Source of the DNA: Maribacter sp. 4G9
GTDB lineage: Bacteria; Bacteroidota; Bacteroidia; Flavobacteriales; Flavobacteriaceae
Length of the DNA: 64,000 bases
NCBI RefSeq assembly: GCF_002742265.1
Contig: NZ_MDGL01000173.1
Span: 1-64,000 of the forward strand
Reading direction: 5' to 3'
The first letter of the stretch is position 1. The number at the start of each line of letters is the position of its first letter. This document shows positions 63,477-64,000 of this stretch, in pieces. The translations under genes and the position numbers were made by a program. Below the pieces are notes generated by a model, which did no database searches, was not told where the DNA came from, and was given only the letters and a program-made list of their open reading frames with translations.

Positions 63477-64000
63477 TATCCAACCTAAGGTATTGGTTTT
63501 TAGTGGTTCTCATTGTTTTGGTTTATATCGCCGGAAGCTTTGTGACCCTTTTTGAGAACGATTCCGCCCAATTCGCCGTCATGGCCATGCGCATGGTCAA
63601 TGAGAACGATTTCATCAACTTGTTTAAGGGCCCCAACGAGTACTTGGACAAGCCGCATATGCATTACTGGCTGGCTGCGCTTTCCTATAAGATTTTTGGT
63701 ATTCACGATTGGGCATACCGGATTCCCGGTATTTTGGCAACCCTCTTGGGCGCCTATAGCTGTTACGGACTAGGAAAATTACTCTATAACGTTCATACAG
63801 GTAAATTGGCAGCGCTTATTTTCATGACCGCCCAGACCATTGTTTTGGGAGCCATCGATGTACGTACCGATGCCGTATTGACCGGATTCACTGTTTTCGC
63901 CATTTGGCAATTGGCAGTGTACATAGAAAAAGGAACTTTACTGTCCGTTTTATTAGGAGGCTTTGGTGCGGGAATGGCCTTTTCTACAAAGGGCCAAATT
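63473..64000 (+). CDS. Glycosyltransferase family 39 (ArnT/PMT-like), partial
   Basis: The first 176 codons of an integral membrane glycosyltransferase that runs off the window. The start ATG overlaps the PAP2 stop (ATGA). The opening helix is followed by F-E-N-D-S-A-Q-F-A (an acidic pair in the first external loop, the catalytic position in PMT/ArnT enzymes), then Y-L-D-K-P-H-M-H-Y-W-L-A-A-L, a variant of the D-K-P-P-L motif, and several more helices. These enzymes use a lipid-linked sugar to modify lipid A or proteins on the periplasmic side. Coupling with PAP2 fits shared use of a polyprenyl carrier. The C-terminus is not visible. Confidence 0.88.
   Translation, partial: MISNLRYWFLVVLIVLVYIAGSFVTLFENDSAQFAVMAMRMVNENDFINLFKGPNEYLDKPHMHYWLAALSYKIFGIHDWAYRIPGILATLLGAYSCYGLGKLLYNVHTGKLAALIFMTAQTIVLGAIDVRTDAVLTGFTVFAIWQLAVYIEKGTLLSVLLGGFGAGMAFSTKGQI

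Overview
This 64 kb window comes from a chromosome of the phylum Bacteroidota, most likely a marine member of the Flavobacteriaceae (a Maribacter/Zobellia/Arenibacter-like organism; the genus is a guess). The evidence is the set of type IX secretion (T9SS) type B sorting domains, a giant SprB-repeat surface protein, flavobacterial orphan families (DUF5606, the TonB-fold mini-protein, the NA37/pRiA4b-like pair), the absence of clear Shine-Dalgarno sequences, and many TAnnTTTG promoter boxes, the -7 element of the Bacteroidota housekeeping sigma factor. Overall composition is moderately AT-rich. No rRNA, tRNA or CRISPR array was recognised.

Layout. 0-1.4 kb: the start of an IS1595-type transposase at the window edge, abutting a 5'-truncated BACON-like/beta-propeller gene. 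1.5-16.7 kb: mostly housekeeping genes on both strands: M1 aminopeptidase, DUF819 membrane protein, secreted thioredoxin-like protein, lysA, a Lon-substrate-domain protein, sucC, a small secreted protein, yehS, a TerB-like protein, a DUF2254 membrane protein, a small heat-shock protein, an M20 peptidase and uvrB. 16.9-37.8 kb: a surface-protein island on the minus strand. It holds two adjacent 476/589-residue T9SS type B proteins, an ABC-2 transporter (permease plus ATPase), and two paralogous cell-surface proteins of about 1040 and 4146 residues. The larger has about 28 SprB-like modules and a type B sorting domain; the smaller ends instead in a short basic tail.

38.0-49.4 kb: a conserved protein with a kinase-like residue pattern, a nucleoid-associated NA37 protein, a pRiA4b ORF-3-like protein, heme A synthase, CCA-adding enzyme, a Sua5/TsaC-type protein, three glycosyltransferases, dapD, and a ruvX-def-DUF5606 group. 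49.4-50.3 kb: a gene-free stretch with three copies of a REP-like palindromic element. 50.3-60.3 kb: a minus-strand run of secreted or catabolic enzymes (GH20 hexosaminidase, SGNH hydrolase, esterase, aquaglyceroporin, frameshifted DUF1569 gene, SMP-30 lactonase-like, D-aminoacylase-like amidohydrolase, sugar isomerase/epimerase), split by a two-gene type II restriction-modification system. 60.4-64 kb: a plus-strand group of mazG, a MATE exporter, a small acidic protein, a PAP2 phosphatase and a glycosyltransferase 39 that runs off the window.

How they work together. lysA and dapD belong to the lysine/meso-diaminopimelate pathway and dapD implies the succinylase branch. The PAP2 and GT39 genes overlap by an ATGA junction and fit lipid-carrier-dependent envelope glycosylation. 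The GH20-to-isomerase run looks like scavenging of N-acetylated or esterified sugars. The adhesin island is the accessory part most likely to hold unfamiliar biology: a shared IgGFc-binding-like head placed on two very different stalks, with and without a T9SS sorting domain. No wholly new defence or mobile system was seen; the most unusual single items are that adhesin pair with its odd tail, the kinase-like orphan at 38 kb, and two hydrolases lacking standard metal-binding histidines.
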